From contig NZ_AEJB01000532.1 in assembly GCF_000331005.1 (NCBI RefSeq), forward strand, positions 1 to 55,915: 55,915 nucleotides of DNA. Direction: 5' to 3'. Under the pieces are notes generated by a model, which was not told the origin of the DNA, ran no database searches, and saw nothing but the letters and a program-made list of their open reading frames with translations. Origin of the DNA: Streptomyces turgidiscabies Car8. Lineage in GTDB: Bacteria > Actinomycetota > Actinomycetes > Streptomycetales > Streptomycetaceae. Positions 1 through 7,580 of the stretch are shown piece after piece; within the stretch, counting starts at the first letter, position 1, and each line of letters starts with the position of its first letter. Both the position numbers and the translations under genes were made by a program.

Positions 1-2
1 GC

Positions 3-1112
3 GCCGGGTTCGCCACGTTCGGCAAGCGCGGCCCCGGTGACCTGTTCGCGGCCCTCGGCGCGCTGCTCAGTACGTCCGCCCCGGGCGCGCTCGTCCTCGC
101 CGCGGCCCAGCCGGTGGACGTCCTGCCCGCCGCACAGGGCGTCGCCCTTCTCACCTCCGCCGCCCTGGTCGGGTTCGGCCGACGCAGGCGCCCCGAGTGC
201 CGGGCGGCGCGCAAGCGGGTGCGGGACCTCAAGCGGCGCTCCCGTGAGCTGGCCGACCCGGCGAGCGCCCATCAGCGGCTGGAGAAGGAGATCCGCGTCC
301 TCGACGACGCCCTCGCCAAGGACAACACCGCCTCCGACCAGCGCATCCAGGCCCTCCAGATCGAGCTGCGCGACGGCCAGGCCCGTATCACCATGAACCT
401 CAACCGGCGTACGGACCAGGCCCAGCAGCAGCTGGCGGGGCTGGCGGCGAAGGAACGGCGCCGGATCGACAAGGCGCTGGAACCGGCGGTCAGGGCACAC
501 ATCCAGGACAAGCTGCGCAGGACGTCGATCCAGGAGACGCGGTCGCTCAGCAACATGGGCGCCAAGATGGTGCAGGCACTCCAGGACGCGGGCATCCGCA
601 GCGCGGCCGACTTCATCGGCGTGGACTTCTCGCACAACCCGTCCGTCGTGTACCTGGTGCGTCCCGGCGGCCAGCGGATACGGGTGCCCGGCATCGGCGA
701 GGCCCGCGCCACTGCCCTCAGCGACTGGCGGCAGGGCCTGGAACACCGGGCCAGGGCGTCCGCTCCGACCACGGTGCCTCCGGCGGCGAAGGCCCAGATC
801 AAGGCCGACATCGCCACACTCCGGCGGACCCACAAGGCGGAGATCAAACAGGCGGAGGCCGAGGCCCTGCAGAAGAAGGCCGCCCTGCAGCGAAGGATCA
901 CCGACGAGCGCGCCCGCCTCACCGGGCAGCGCCAGCAGCGCGCCATGGACACCCAGCGCAAGCGAGCCGAACTCCTGCAACGCCAGAAGCAGTTGGCGGG
1001 CGCGGAGGCGGAACGGGCGCGGGTCGAGGCGGAACTGGCCCGCACGCGTACGGAGACGCGGGGAGCACTGGGCACAGGCAAGTACCTGCGGTTCCTGCTG
1101 ACCGGGCGGTGA
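3..1112 (+). CDS. C-terminal part of a membrane-anchored coiled-coil/helix-hairpin-helix protein (5' end outside window)
   Basis: The frame is open from the first bases of the window, so the start lies upstream; the internal GTG at 114 is probably not the true start. The visible part begins with hydrophobic segments (about residues 10-55 of the fragment) ending in an Arg-rich stop-transfer stretch. Long charged coiled-coil heptads follow, rich in Gln, Arg, Lys and Glu. In the middle is a helix-hairpin-helix-like segment (SNMGAKMVQALQDAGI ... RVPGIGEARATAL), then a second coiled coil. HhH segments usually bind DNA non-specifically or mediate protein contacts. I recall bacterial kinases with a C-terminal HhH region of this kind (YegI type), but the kinase domain, if any, is off the window, so this is only a suggestion. 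The gene ends with TGA. Confidence 0.7.
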   Translation, partial: AGFATFGKRGPGDLFAALGALLSTSAPGALVLAAAQPVDVLPAAQGVALLTSAALVGFGRRRRPECRAARKRVRDLKRRSRELADPASAHQRLEKEIRVLDDALAKDNTASDQRIQALQIELRDGQARITMNLNRRTDQAQQQLAGLAAKERRRIDKALEPAVRAHIQDKLRRTSIQETRSLSNMGAKMVQALQDAGIRSAADFIGVDFSHNPSVVYLVRPGGQRIRVPGIGEARATALSDWRQGLEHRARASAPTTVPPAAKAQIKADIATLRRTHKAEIKQAEAEALQKKAALQRRITDERARLTGQRQQRAMDTQRKRAELLQRQKQLAGAEAERARVEAELARTRTETRGALGTGKYLRFLLTGR

Positions 1113-1203
1113 GTGGGGTCGGCTTCCTCTCTCCGGAGCGTCGGACCGGGCCGGACCGGCTTCCGTCGTGCCTGACCGGCTGAGATACCGCACCAACCCT
1201 TGT

Positions 1204-1218
1204 CTGACTGGTCGTCAG
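1204..1218. promoter_or_regulatory. Operator-like palindrome, distal copy before the first LLM gene
   Basis: The sequence is CTGACTGGTCGTCAG, one of five 15-bp copies of YTGAC-N5-GTCAG in the first 6.4 kb. It lies 73 bp upstream of the ATG at 1277 and is paired with a second copy 42 bp further on (start to start, four helical turns). Such spacing suits a dimeric repressor binding the same DNA face twice. The identity of the repressor (TetR type likely) is inference. Confidence 0.6.
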
Positions 1219-1245
1219 CGACAACCATGGCCACGGCGACCATAG

Positions 1246-1260
1246 TTGACGGACCGTCAG
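1246..1260. promoter_or_regulatory. Operator-like palindrome, proximal copy before the first LLM gene
   Basis: The sequence is TTGACGGACCGTCAG. It ends directly before the ribosome-binding site (AGAAAGGG, 1261-1268), so a bound protein would block transcription start or early elongation. The arms match the copies at 1204, 4837, 6320 and 6378. Confidence 0.65.
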
Positions 1261-1276
1261 AGAAAGGGTCCCGCCC

Positions 1277-2251
1277 ATGCTCCCCAGCAACGAGCCCCTC
1301 CGCCTCCGCTACGGCATGCAACTCCCGATCCAGTCCCAGTCGACGCTGTACACCGAACCCTGGGAGACCTCGGCCGGTGCCGCCGACCTCGTCGACATCG
1401 CCCGCGCCGCCGACCGCGCCGGCTTCGCCTACGTCGCGAGCTGCGACCATGTGGCCATTCCGCGCCGCCTCGCCCCCGCGATGAGCACCGTCTGGTACGA
1501 CCCCGTTGCCACCCTCGCCCACCTCGCCGCCGTCACCGAACGCGTCCAACTCCTCAGTCACGTAGCGGTCGTGGGCCTGCGCCACCCCCTCCTCACCGCC
1601 AAGCAGTACGCCACCCTCGACCACCTCTCCGGCGGGCGCCTGATCCTCGGGGTCGGGGCCGGACACGTACAGGAGGAGTTCGAGGTTCTCGGGGTCGACT
1701 TCGAGCGCCGGGGTGCCGTACTCGACGAGACGACAGACGCGTTGCGCGCCGCGCTCGGGCCGGACGAATTCCCCGAACACCACGGCAAGTTGTACGACTT
1801 CGAGGGGCTCGGCCAGCGTCCGCGGCCCACACGGGAACGCGTACCGCTCTGGGTCGGCGGCTCGTCCCCCGCCGCCGTACGCCGGGCGGCGCTCAAGGGC
1901 GACGGCTGGCTGCCGCAGGGCGACCCGCGCGACCGGCTCCCGGACCAGATCGCACGGATCCGGCGGATACGCCAAGAGGCCGCCGTTCAGGGCCCGTTCA
2001 CCATCGGGGCCATCGCCGAGCCGCTGTACGTCGGTGAGCCCGGGTGGGATGTCGGACGGCGGACGCTGAGCGGGGCGCCGGAGGTCCTCGCCGAGTCGCT
2101 GCGGGCGTACGGCGCGATGGGCGTGGACCAGATCCAGGTGCGGTTCCGGAGCCGGAGTCTCGCTGAACTGACCGATCAGATCGGCGCGTTCGGAACGGAA
2201 GTGGGCCCGCTGTTGGAGGATCTGTCCGGCGGCCTGCCTGGATCTCTTTGA
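1277..2251 (+). CDS. LLM-class (probably F420-dependent) oxidoreductase
   Basis: A 324-residue luciferase-like TIM-barrel protein. Family landmarks visible: an N-terminal strand leading to YGMQLP, the SCDH region near residue 55, VAVVGLRHPLLTAKQYATLDHLSGGRLILGVGAG in the middle (typical of F420-dependent subfamilies), and VPLWVGGSSPAAVRRAALKGDGWLP later. Family members transfer hydride between F420H2 or FMNH2 and diverse substrates; the substrate cannot be told from sequence. The ATG at 1277 has a good Shine-Dalgarno AGAAAGGG 8 nt upstream. Two YTGAC-N5-GTCAG boxes lie in the leader, linking it to the SDR gene at 4907 and the LLM operon at 6429. A role in the same catabolic programme is inference. 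Confidence 0.85.
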   Translation: MLPSNEPLRLRYGMQLPIQSQSTLYTEPWETSAGAADLVDIARAADRAGFAYVASCDHVAIPRRLAPAMSTVWYDPVATLAHLAAVTERVQLLSHVAVVGLRHPLLTAKQYATLDHLSGGRLILGVGAGHVQEEFEVLGVDFERRGAVLDETTDALRAALGPDEFPEHHGKLYDFEGLGQRPRPTRERVPLWVGGSSPAAVRRAALKGDGWLPQGDPRDRLPDQIARIRRIRQEAAVQGPFTIGAIAEPLYVGEPGWDVGRRTLSGAPEVLAESLRAYGAMGVDQIQVRFRSRSLAELTDQIGAFGTEVGPLLEDLSGGLPGSL

Positions 2252-2328
2252 ATCTTTGAACATGTCCATGCTGGGACGCGTACGTAGGGACGTACGGACG
2301 TCATCGTTCCGGCGGAAGGACATGCACT

Positions 2329-3261
2329 GTGCGCGCTTCCCGGCTCGTCGACCACCCTTCACCCAGGCTGTCCGTCGCTCTGGCCTGTGCCGAGGGCGAG
2401 TGGCCGCACGAGGAGTGGCCGGCCCCTGAAGACCCTTACGTGGGACGGGCGTTGCGTGTTTTCCCGCCCTACCGTGAGCTGGGGGAGCAGGGCGCGGTGG
2501 ACGTCGTCGTCCTGCGGTGCGAGGAGCCGGCGACCGCGTTCGGGGTGCTGTTGAAGGCCATGGGGGCGGTGAGTGCCCCGGTGATCGTCGTCAGCCCCCG
2601 GCGGGACACCCAGACCGTGATCGAGGTGTTCCGGGGCGGGGCCGGCTATCTGGTCGAGGGCGACTACTGCACCTGCATGCTGGCCTCGGCGGTCATGGCG
2701 GCCACGGTCGGGCACACCTACCTGTCACCGGTCGCGTGCGCCGCTCTCCGGGAGGGGGCCCAGCGGGTCTCCGAGGAGGGGAGGGGGGCGTCCGTCGCGG
2801 GGGCGGCGATGGAACGGCTGCGGAGTCTGCTCTCGCCGCGCGAGCGGCAGATCATGGAGCTGCTGTCGACCGGCCTGGGCGCCCAGGAGATCGGGCTGCG
2901 GCTGCGGCTGAGCGAGAAGACGGTCCGCAACAACCTCAGCAACATCTACGCCAAGCTCGATGCCCGGGGCAGTACGGACGCGGTCCTGAGATGGGCTGGG
3001 GGCGACTCCGGCTGTTCGCATATGAGAACAACCGGTGCCGCCCCGTTCGCTGAGCTCTGGCGCGAATTCCGTTATGGTGCCGGAATGTCCGACAGCGGGA
3101 CCTCCACGTCCGTGACGTTCCTGCCGCCCTCTTCGAATCCCGGTTCCACCCGGATACTGTTCTCCGAGTTCTGGATTCCGTTGGCCTGCGGGGTTCCGCA
3201 TTTCACGTTGCGCAGCCACAGCCTGCCGTCCGGCGTACCGTTCTTCAGGAGCTGCGGATAG
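2329..3261 (+). CDS. Atypical response-regulator / LuxR-type transcriptional regulator with an unusual C-terminal extension
   Basis: Residues 1-150 look like a degenerate receiver domain: beta/alpha alternation is kept (VDVVVLRC, PVIVVSPRRDTQTVIEVFRGGAGYLVEGDY), but the phospho-acceptor pocket is not obvious. Residues about 165-225 form a clear LuxR/NarL helix-turn-helix (LSPRERQIMELLSTGLGAQEIGLRLRLSEKTVRNNLSNIYAKLD). Such proteins normally end soon after the HTH. Here about 80 more residues follow, and the last ~63 codons are simply antisense to the secreted-protein gene ending at 3072. A frameshift or lost stop around the G-rich run at 2995-3005 is possible. The start is GTG with AAGGA at 2316-2320. 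The target is unknown; the neighbouring secreted-protein operon is a candidate. Confidence 0.75.
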   Translation: MRASRLVDHPSPRLSVALACAEGEWPHEEWPAPEDPYVGRALRVFPPYRELGEQGAVDVVVLRCEEPATAFGVLLKAMGAVSAPVIVVSPRRDTQTVIEVFRGGAGYLVEGDYCTCMLASAVMAATVGHTYLSPVACAALREGAQRVSEEGRGASVAGAAMERLRSLLSPRERQIMELLSTGLGAQEIGLRLRLSEKTVRNNLSNIYAKLDARGSTDAVLRWAGGDSGCSHMRTTGAAPFAELWREFRYGAGMSDSGTSTSVTFLPPSSNPGSTRILFSEFWIPLACGVPHFTLRSHSLPSGVPFFRSCG

Positions 3262-3872
3262 AAGACGTGGACGGTCGCGGCGCCCTCGCTCGGCGCGAAG
3301 AACACCTTCTGGCCGTCCTGTTCGTCCTTGTATGTTGCACGCAGGAATCCACTCACGTCGGTCCGCTTGGCCGACCACATGAAGAACCCGATACTGTCCG
3401 CCTGCACGGTATCGGTGCGGCTGAGTTCCAGTCCGGTCGTCTTGTCATCCGTCGTGATGTTGATTTCCGACGTGTTGAAACTGACCCCGACCTCAAGGAA
3501 TGAGCCCACCAGCTTCGAGTCGGCCGCGGCGACGAACCCGTCCTCCAGCTGGATGAACCGGCTGACGGACGTGGCCACCTTGAAGGTCTTCGAGGCGGTG
3601 CTGGTCGATCCGCAGTTGTCGGTCACCGCTGAAACCCGCTCGTTGGCCCCGAGGCTGTTCCGCTTGTTCTGGACGGGGATGAAGTCACAGTCCTCGAGTT
3701 TGTTCGAGTCCGAGGCGCAGTCCGCGGTCACCTCGGAAGGCGTGGCGGCACCCGCCTGGGCCATCAGCGGGACGGCCACCGCGAGGGCCGCCACCGGAGC
3801 CAGGGCGAGGGTGATGCGCTTCTTCTTGCTCCGGTGGCTCTTGGTTCGACTGGAGCGACTGCTGCGGCTCAT
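3072..3872 (-). CDS. Secreted protein, possible aerolysin/ETX-MTX2-like beta-sheet protein (paralogue A)
   Basis: 266 residues from the ATG at 3872 (AGGAG just upstream); an in-frame ATG at 3995 would place a long leader before the signal peptide. A Lys/Arg-rich n-region and a hydrophobic core (ITLALAPVAALAVAVPLMAQAGAA) form a Sec signal peptide. The mature part has alternating Ser/Thr-rich strands (KTFKVATSVSRF, VSFNTSEINITT), then TDTVQADSIGFFMWSAKRTDVSGFLRATY. This order resembles the beta-barrel-forming half of aerolysin/ETX-MTX2 proteins; that is pattern recognition, not a search result. It shares an ordered C...DxCDFxxV start of the mature region with the next gene upstream (3943-4683), 70 bp away, so the two look like tandem diverged duplicates in one operon. 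The 3' end overlaps the tail of the convergent LuxR-type gene. Confidence 0.7.
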   Translation of the reverse strand: MSRSSRSSRTKSHRSKKKRITLALAPVAALAVAVPLMAQAGAATPSEVTADCASDSNKLEDCDFIPVQNKRNSLGANERVSAVTDNCGSTSTASKTFKVATSVSRFIQLEDGFVAAADSKLVGSFLEVGVSFNTSEINITTDDKTTGLELSRTDTVQADSIGFFMWSAKRTDVSGFLRATYKDEQDGQKVFFAPSEGAATVHVFYPQLLKNGTPDGRLWLRNVKCGTPQANGIQNSENSIRVEPGFEEGGRNVTDVEVPLSDIPAP

Positions 3873-3942
3873 GGGGTTCTCCTGGGAGGGTATGGCTGTT
3901 GATCTGCGGTGATCAGGGTGCTCAGGGGCCGACGGAAGGGCG

Positions 3943-4683
3943 TCAGCAGTCCTCCACGACCGCCTTGGAGGTGCCGTCCACAAGCCCGGGGGCACCCGCG
4001 GCGCCAGGCAGGACGACGGGACCCTCGATGACGTCGGGCGCGACGAAGTTCTTCTCGGGGGTGGGGTTCACGGCGAAGCTCCCGGGGTTGGCGTCGATAC
4101 GCACCCGCCATTCGCCGGTCATCCGCTGCAGTGTCGGCGTGAACTCCATGTGGAGCACCTTGCCGACCGGGACCTCGCGTTCTTCGGTGTCGCCCGCCGA
4201 AGCCGCCTTCGTGGTCAGGTCCAGGGTGCCCTTGTGCTTGAGCCAGGACCCGCCGATCGCGCCGAAGAGACCTCCGCCGCCGCCTTGTTGGGTCACCGTG
4301 TACTTTCCCTGGCCCTGAGACGCGCTCGCCGACCAGGTGATGGATACCTTCGACGGTTCGGTGGCGTTCGGCTCACAGTTCGGGAAATCGATGGACGACT
4401 TCTCGGTGGGCCCGTCGAAGGTCTCGAACTTCGTCTCGACGAAATCACAGTTGTCGGACTCGAAACTCGGGCCGGCGATCGGATGGCCGCCGAAGTCGAA
4501 GATGTCCTGCTGTTTACCGTTGAGCACTTCGGCCCGCTGGCACAACGTCATGATCTGCTCAGGTGTCTTCTCCTCGGCCGCGTTCGCCGACGGAAGGAGG
4601 GTGATGATCACGCCACCGGTGGCGAGCGCCGATCCGACCGCCACAAGTCGGACCTTCCTGTTCTTCAGGCGCCTCTTTGCCAT
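3943..4683 (-). CDS. Secreted protein, aerolysin/ETX-MTX2-like pattern (paralogue B, first gene of the operon)
   Basis: 246 residues from the ATG at 4683, preceded by GGGACGGAG; longer in-frame starts read through the divergent promoter region and lack a signal peptide at their N-terminus. The signal peptide is MAKRRLKNRKVRLVAVGSAL plus a hydrophobic stretch ending in ANA. The mature protein has C...DNCDFVETKFE, a strand (KVSITWSASASQGQGKYTVT), a Gly-rich loop with a hydrophobic centre (GGGGGLFGAIGGSW), then REVPVGKVLHMEFTPTLQRMTGEWRVRI. That last block matches the conserved ETX/MTX2 pattern of VPxGK followed by strands ending in TGxxxV. The glycine-rich loop sits where pore formers carry the membrane-inserting hairpin. 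Function as a pore former or a non-toxic relative is inference. Confidence 0.7.
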   Translation of the reverse strand: MAKRRLKNRKVRLVAVGSALATGGVIITLLPSANAAEEKTPEQIMTLCQRAEVLNGKQQDIFDFGGHPIAGPSFESDNCDFVETKFETFDGPTEKSSIDFPNCEPNATEPSKVSITWSASASQGQGKYTVTQQGGGGGLFGAIGGSWLKHKGTLDLTTKAASAGDTEEREVPVGKVLHMEFTPTLQRMTGEWRVRIDANPGSFAVNPTPEKNFVAPDVIEGPVVLPGAAGAPGLVDGTSKAVVEDC

Positions 4684-4797
4684 GTCGCTCCGTCCCTGGA
4701 ATGCCCTTGGGGTTCGCTTTGCCTGTTCATGGAGGATTATTGGTGTCACCTGTGGGCCCGCGACAGGGTCAAACATCCCTACTCGTCGGTCACTTAG

Positions 4798-4815
4798 TGT
4801 GTGCTCTCGCACACA
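4798..4815. promoter_or_regulatory. Inverted repeat in the divergent promoter region
   Basis: TGTGTGC and GCACACA form a perfect 7-bp inverted repeat around TCTC. It sits between the secreted-protein operon (start 4683, minus) and the SDR gene, 22 bp before the YTGAC box. It could be an operator for the minus-strand operon; no regulator can be assigned. Confidence 0.35.
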
Positions 4816-4836
4816 AAACACACTCTTCCGTCTGGC

Positions 4837-4851
4837 CTGACGCATCGTCAG
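4837..4851. promoter_or_regulatory. Operator-like palindrome before the SDR gene
   Basis: The sequence is CTGACGCATCGTCAG, a perfect member of the YTGAC-N5-GTCAG set. It covers the -35 element of the predicted promoter (CTGACG, 4837-4842), so binding would directly exclude RNA polymerase. Confidence 0.65.
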
Positions 4852-4866
4852 ATACGGCGATACGAT
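4837..4866 (+). promoter_or_regulatory. Predicted vegetative promoter of the SDR gene
   Basis: CTGACG (4837-4842) and TACGAT (4861-4866) are separated by 18 bp, matching the housekeeping -35/-10 pattern. Transcription would begin near 4873, downstream of the ATG at 4865, which argues for the ATG at 4907 as the real start. Confidence 0.5.
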
Positions 4867-4906
4867 GCTGACCTCCACCGATGTGAACGCTGCGAAGGGG
4901 TTCCGC

Positions 4907-5683
4907 ATGGGCAAGCTCGACGGACGGGTCGTCATCGTCACCGGCGCGGCACGAGGTCAGGGGGAGCAGGAGGCCCGGCTGTTCGTGGCGGAGGGCGCCC
5001 GAGTGGTCGTGGCGGATGTGCTCGACGACCAAGGAGAGGCGCTGGCAAAGGAGTTGGGCGCGCTGTACGTCCATCTCGACGTGCGCGAGGAGGCGGGCTG
5101 GCAGGCTGCGGTCGCCGCCGCCGAGAAGGCGTACGGCCGGATCGACGGGCTGGTCAACAACGCCGGCATCCTGCGCTTCAACACCCTTCTCGACACGCCC
5201 CTCGACGAGTTCATGCAGGTCGTGCAGGTCAACCAGGTCGGCTGCTTCCTCGGGATCAAGACGGTCGCGCCGCGCATCGCCGACGCGGGCGGCGGGACGA
5301 TCGTCAACACCGCCTCGTACACCGGGATGACCGGTATGGCGGCGGTCGGGGCGTACGCGGCGAGCAAGCACGCCATCCTCGGGCTCACCCGGGTCGCCGC
5401 GCTGGAGCTGGCCCGCCGGAAGATACGCGTCAACGCCATGTGCCCGGGCGCGATCGACACCGCGATGTCGAACCCGGCGGTACTGGACCCGGCCGCGGAC
5501 GCGGAGGGTTCCGCGCAGGGGCTGGACAAGCTGTACCGCAAGCTCGTTCCGCTGGGGCGGATCGGGCGCCCGGAGGAGGTGGCGCGCCTGGCGCTGTTCC
5601 TCTCCTCCGCGGACTCCTCGTACATCACCGGGCAGCCGTTCGTGATCGACGGAGGCTGGCTGGCGGGGGTGAGCGCCTTCTGA
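4907..5683 (+). CDS. Short-chain dehydrogenase/reductase (SDR), NAD-type
   Basis: 258 residues from the ATG at 4907, which has GAAGGGG at 4894-4900. The classical SDR signature is complete: TGAARGQG (12-19) for cofactor binding, Asp37 at the end of the second strand favouring NAD(H), NNAG (84-87), Ser137, Tyr150 and Lys154 as the catalytic set, and PG after the sixth strand. Members oxidise secondary alcohols or reduce ketones; the substrate is not predictable. A single YTGAC-N5-GTCAG operator overlaps its promoter. It is convergent with the GNAT gene. It probably supplies an alcohol/ketone step alongside the LLM, amidohydrolase and aldehyde dehydrogenase genes that share the operator (inference). 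Confidence 0.9.
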   Translation: MGKLDGRVVIVTGAARGQGEQEARLFVAEGARVVVADVLDDQGEALAKELGALYVHLDVREEAGWQAAVAAAEKAYGRIDGLVNNAGILRFNTLLDTPLDEFMQVVQVNQVGCFLGIKTVAPRIADAGGGTIVNTASYTGMTGMAAVGAYAASKHAILGLTRVAALELARRKIRVNAMCPGAIDTAMSNPAVLDPAADAEGSAQGLDKLYRKLVPLGRIGRPEEVARLALFLSSADSSYITGQPFVIDGGWLAGVSAF

Positions 5684-5706
5684 CACCCACCCCCTAAGAG
5701 GCCGAC

Positions 5707-5722
5707 GGTCCCCGCCGGGGCC
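5707..5722. terminator. Short GC hairpin between convergent genes
   Basis: GGTCCC and GGGGCC can pair (one T-G wobble) around a 4-nt loop between the SDR stop and the end of the GNAT gene. There is no U-tract, as is usual in Streptomyces. The evidence is weak. Confidence 0.35.
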
Positions 5723-5743
5723 TGCGTGCCTCCGGGCGCCGGC

Positions 5744-6292
5744 TCAGGCGGGCGGTGCGACCGGGGATCGCAGGCCGAGCCACTGCTCGGCGTCCCAGGC
5801 CTGGAACCGTTCCACCTCGCTGAACCCCAACTTGGCGGCGAGACGCATCGAGCCGGCGTTGGCGGACTGCGTGGTGAGCACCACCGGCTCGCCGGGAAGG
5901 GCGCCGTCGAACCAGTCGAGCGCCGCCGCGCACGCCTCGGCGGCGTACCCGGAGCCCCACGTCTCCGGCAGGAACAGATAGCCGAGATCGGCCTTTCCCG
6001 TCGCGGCCGGACGGCGGTGCTCCGTCGCTCTCCTGAGCAGGATCTGGCCGATCATCGCCCCGTCGAGCTCGACCACGAAACTCCCGGGCCACCGCTCGGG
6101 CACCTCGGGCAGCTCGCGCTCCAGCTCGGCACGCGGCCGGGGGCCACCGAGGTAGGTGTGCACCTCCGGCGACGCCAGCAGCTCGACGAACGTCGCACGG
6201 TCCCGGGCCTCGGACTCGCGGAGTACGAGCCGCTCGGTCCGGATCGGAGCAGGCGGCCAGACGACGGGTCCCAGTTCAGTCATGGCGGCCAT
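5744..6292 (-). CDS. GNAT-family N-acetyltransferase (RimJ/RimL type)
   Basis: 182 residues. The N-terminal PIRTERLVLRESEARDRATFVELLASPEVHTYLGG is the standard opening of the RimJ/RimL-like subgroup. The acetyl-CoA-binding region appears as LGYLFLPETWGSGYAAEACAAALDWF (the Q/RxxGxG/A motif is replaced by WGSGYA), followed by SANAGSMRLAAKLGFSEVERF. Members acetylate N-terminal or side-chain amines of proteins, antibiotics or small amines; the target is unknown. A second ATG at 6283 is an equally plausible start. It is divergent from the LLM operon at 6429, so the two YTGAC boxes could in principle affect it too. Confidence 0.85.
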   Translation of the reverse strand: MAAMTELGPVVWPPAPIRTERLVLRESEARDRATFVELLASPEVHTYLGGPRPRAELERELPEVPERWPGSFVVELDGAMIGQILLRRATEHRRPAATGKADLGYLFLPETWGSGYAAEACAAALDWFDGALPGEPVVLTTQSANAGSMRLAAKLGFSEVERFQAWDAEQWLGLRSPVAPPA

Positions 6293-6319
6293 TCTATCGC
6301 CGACAGCTCTGCGCGTGAG

Positions 6320-6334
6320 TTGACGACCCGTCAG
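6320..6334. promoter_or_regulatory. Operator-like palindrome, distal copy before the LLM operon
   Basis: The sequence is TTGACGACCCGTCAG, in the 136-bp gap between GNAT and the LLM operon. The second copy starts 58 bp later. An extra half-site-like TTGACG follows at 6338-6343. Confidence 0.65.
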
Positions 6335-6377
6335 GTATTGACGCTCCAGGCCCCCGGTGGAACAGTCGACATCGAAT

Positions 6378-6392
6378 CTGACGCTACGTCAG
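6378..6392. promoter_or_regulatory. Operator-like palindrome, proximal copy before the LLM operon
   Basis: The sequence is CTGACGCTACGTCAG. It lies 37 bp before the TTG start at 6429. It has the most symmetric inner part of the five copies: CTGACG and CGTCAG flank a 3-bp centre. Confidence 0.65.
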
Positions 6393-6428
6393 AAACGTCG
6401 GGAACGGTTACTGGGACGGTGAACCTCC

Positions 6429-7547
6429 TTGGAATTCGGGCTCTTTGTACAGGGATACGTGGGCAAGCGGGCCGAGACCGATCCGCTCGCGGAGCACAAG
6501 GCGCTGATGGAGGAGACCGAGTACGTCATTCAGGCGGACCAGTCGAACTTCAAGTACGCCTGGGTGTCCGAGCACCACTTCCTGGAGGAGTACTCGCACA
6601 TCTCGGCCAGCGACGTCTACCTCGGCTACCTCGCCCACGCCACCGAGCGCATCCACCTCGGCTCCGGCATCTTCAACCCGCTCGCCCCGGTCAACCACCC
6701 GGTGAAGGTGGCCGAGAAGGTCGCCATGCTCGACCATCTCACCGGTAACCGCTTCGAGTTCGGCTCCGGCCGGGGCGCCGGCTCCCACGAGATCCTCGGC
6801 TTCATGTCCGGTATCACCGACATGAACCACACCAAGGAACTGTGGGAGGAGACGATCGCCGAGTTCCCAAAGATGTGGACGCAGGACGAGTACGTCGGCT
6901 TCCAGGGCAAACACTGGTCGCTGCCACCGCGCAAGGTCCTGCCCAAGCCGTACGGGCCCTCGCACCCCGCGATGTGGTACGCCGCCGGCTCGCCGCCCTC
7001 GTACGCCATGGCCGCCCGCAAGGGGCTCGGGGTGCTCGGCTTCAGCGTGCAGAAGGTCTCCGACATGGAGTGGGTGCTGGAGCAGTACAAGACGGCGATC
7101 GTGGACGCCGAGCCGGTCGGCGACTATGTCAACGACAACGTGATGGTGACGTCGACGGCGATCTGCGCGCCGACGCACGCGGAGGCGGTACGGATCGCGG
7201 CGGGCGGCGGGCTGCATTATCTCCAGTCCCTGCTCTTCCGGTACCACGACACTTTCCCGCGCCCCGAGGGGTTCCCGCTGTGGCCGGAGACGCTGCCCGA
7301 GTTCAACGAGGAGATCATCGAACTCCTCATCGCCGAGGAGCTGTTGATCTGCGGCGACCCGGACGAGGTGCTGACGCAGTGCAAGCGGTGGGAGCAGGCG
7401 GGGGCCGATCAGCTGAGCTTCGGGATGCCGATCGGGATCTCCCGGGAGGACACGCTCCAGACGATCCGGTTGGTCGGTGAGCATGTGATTCCGAAGATCG
7501 ACACGGATCCTGTGCACAGGACGTCCCGTTTCCGGCAGGGCGCCTGA
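6429..7547 (+). CDS. LLM-class flavin/F420-dependent monooxygenase-like protein
   Basis: 372 residues, read from a TTG at 6429. An in-frame TGA at 6420-6422 excludes any longer version, and GGGACGG lies about 9 nt upstream. The protein opens EFGLFVQGYVG and shows the bacterial-luciferase fold marks: WVSEHHFLEEYSH near residue 45, LGSGIFNPLAPVNHPVKVAEKVAMLDHLTGNRFEFGSGRG, then HPAMWYAAGSPPSYAMAARKGLG. The length and EHH motif resemble FMN-type alkanal/aryl monooxygenases more than the 300-residue F420 group, so the cofactor is open. It heads a likely operon with the amidohydrolase (7662) and aldehyde dehydrogenase (9392), behind two YTGAC operators. Confidence 0.85.
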   Translation: MEFGLFVQGYVGKRAETDPLAEHKALMEETEYVIQADQSNFKYAWVSEHHFLEEYSHISASDVYLGYLAHATERIHLGSGIFNPLAPVNHPVKVAEKVAMLDHLTGNRFEFGSGRGAGSHEILGFMSGITDMNHTKELWEETIAEFPKMWTQDEYVGFQGKHWSLPPRKVLPKPYGPSHPAMWYAAGSPPSYAMAARKGLGVLGFSVQKVSDMEWVLEQYKTAIVDAEPVGDYVNDNVMVTSTAICAPTHAEAVRIAAGGGLHYLQSLLFRYHDTFPRPEGFPLWPETLPEFNEEIIELLIAEELLICGDPDEVLTQCKRWEQAGADQLSFGMPIGISREDTLQTIRLVGEHVIPKIDTDPVHRTSRFRQGA

Positions 7548-7580
7548 TCGCTGTGGGGCTGCGGGCCGTTCGCGTCCGCG

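Noticed and set aside
272..2362. Long minus-strand frame of 696 codons opposite the coiled-coil and LLM genes
   Set aside because: It spans two good plus-strand genes and a promoter region, has no recognisable domain, and is the kind of antisense frame that high G+C creates.
4865..4906. Earlier ATG for the SDR gene
   Set aside because: It overlaps the predicted -10 box and lacks a ribosome-binding site, while the ATG at 4907 has GAAGGGG.
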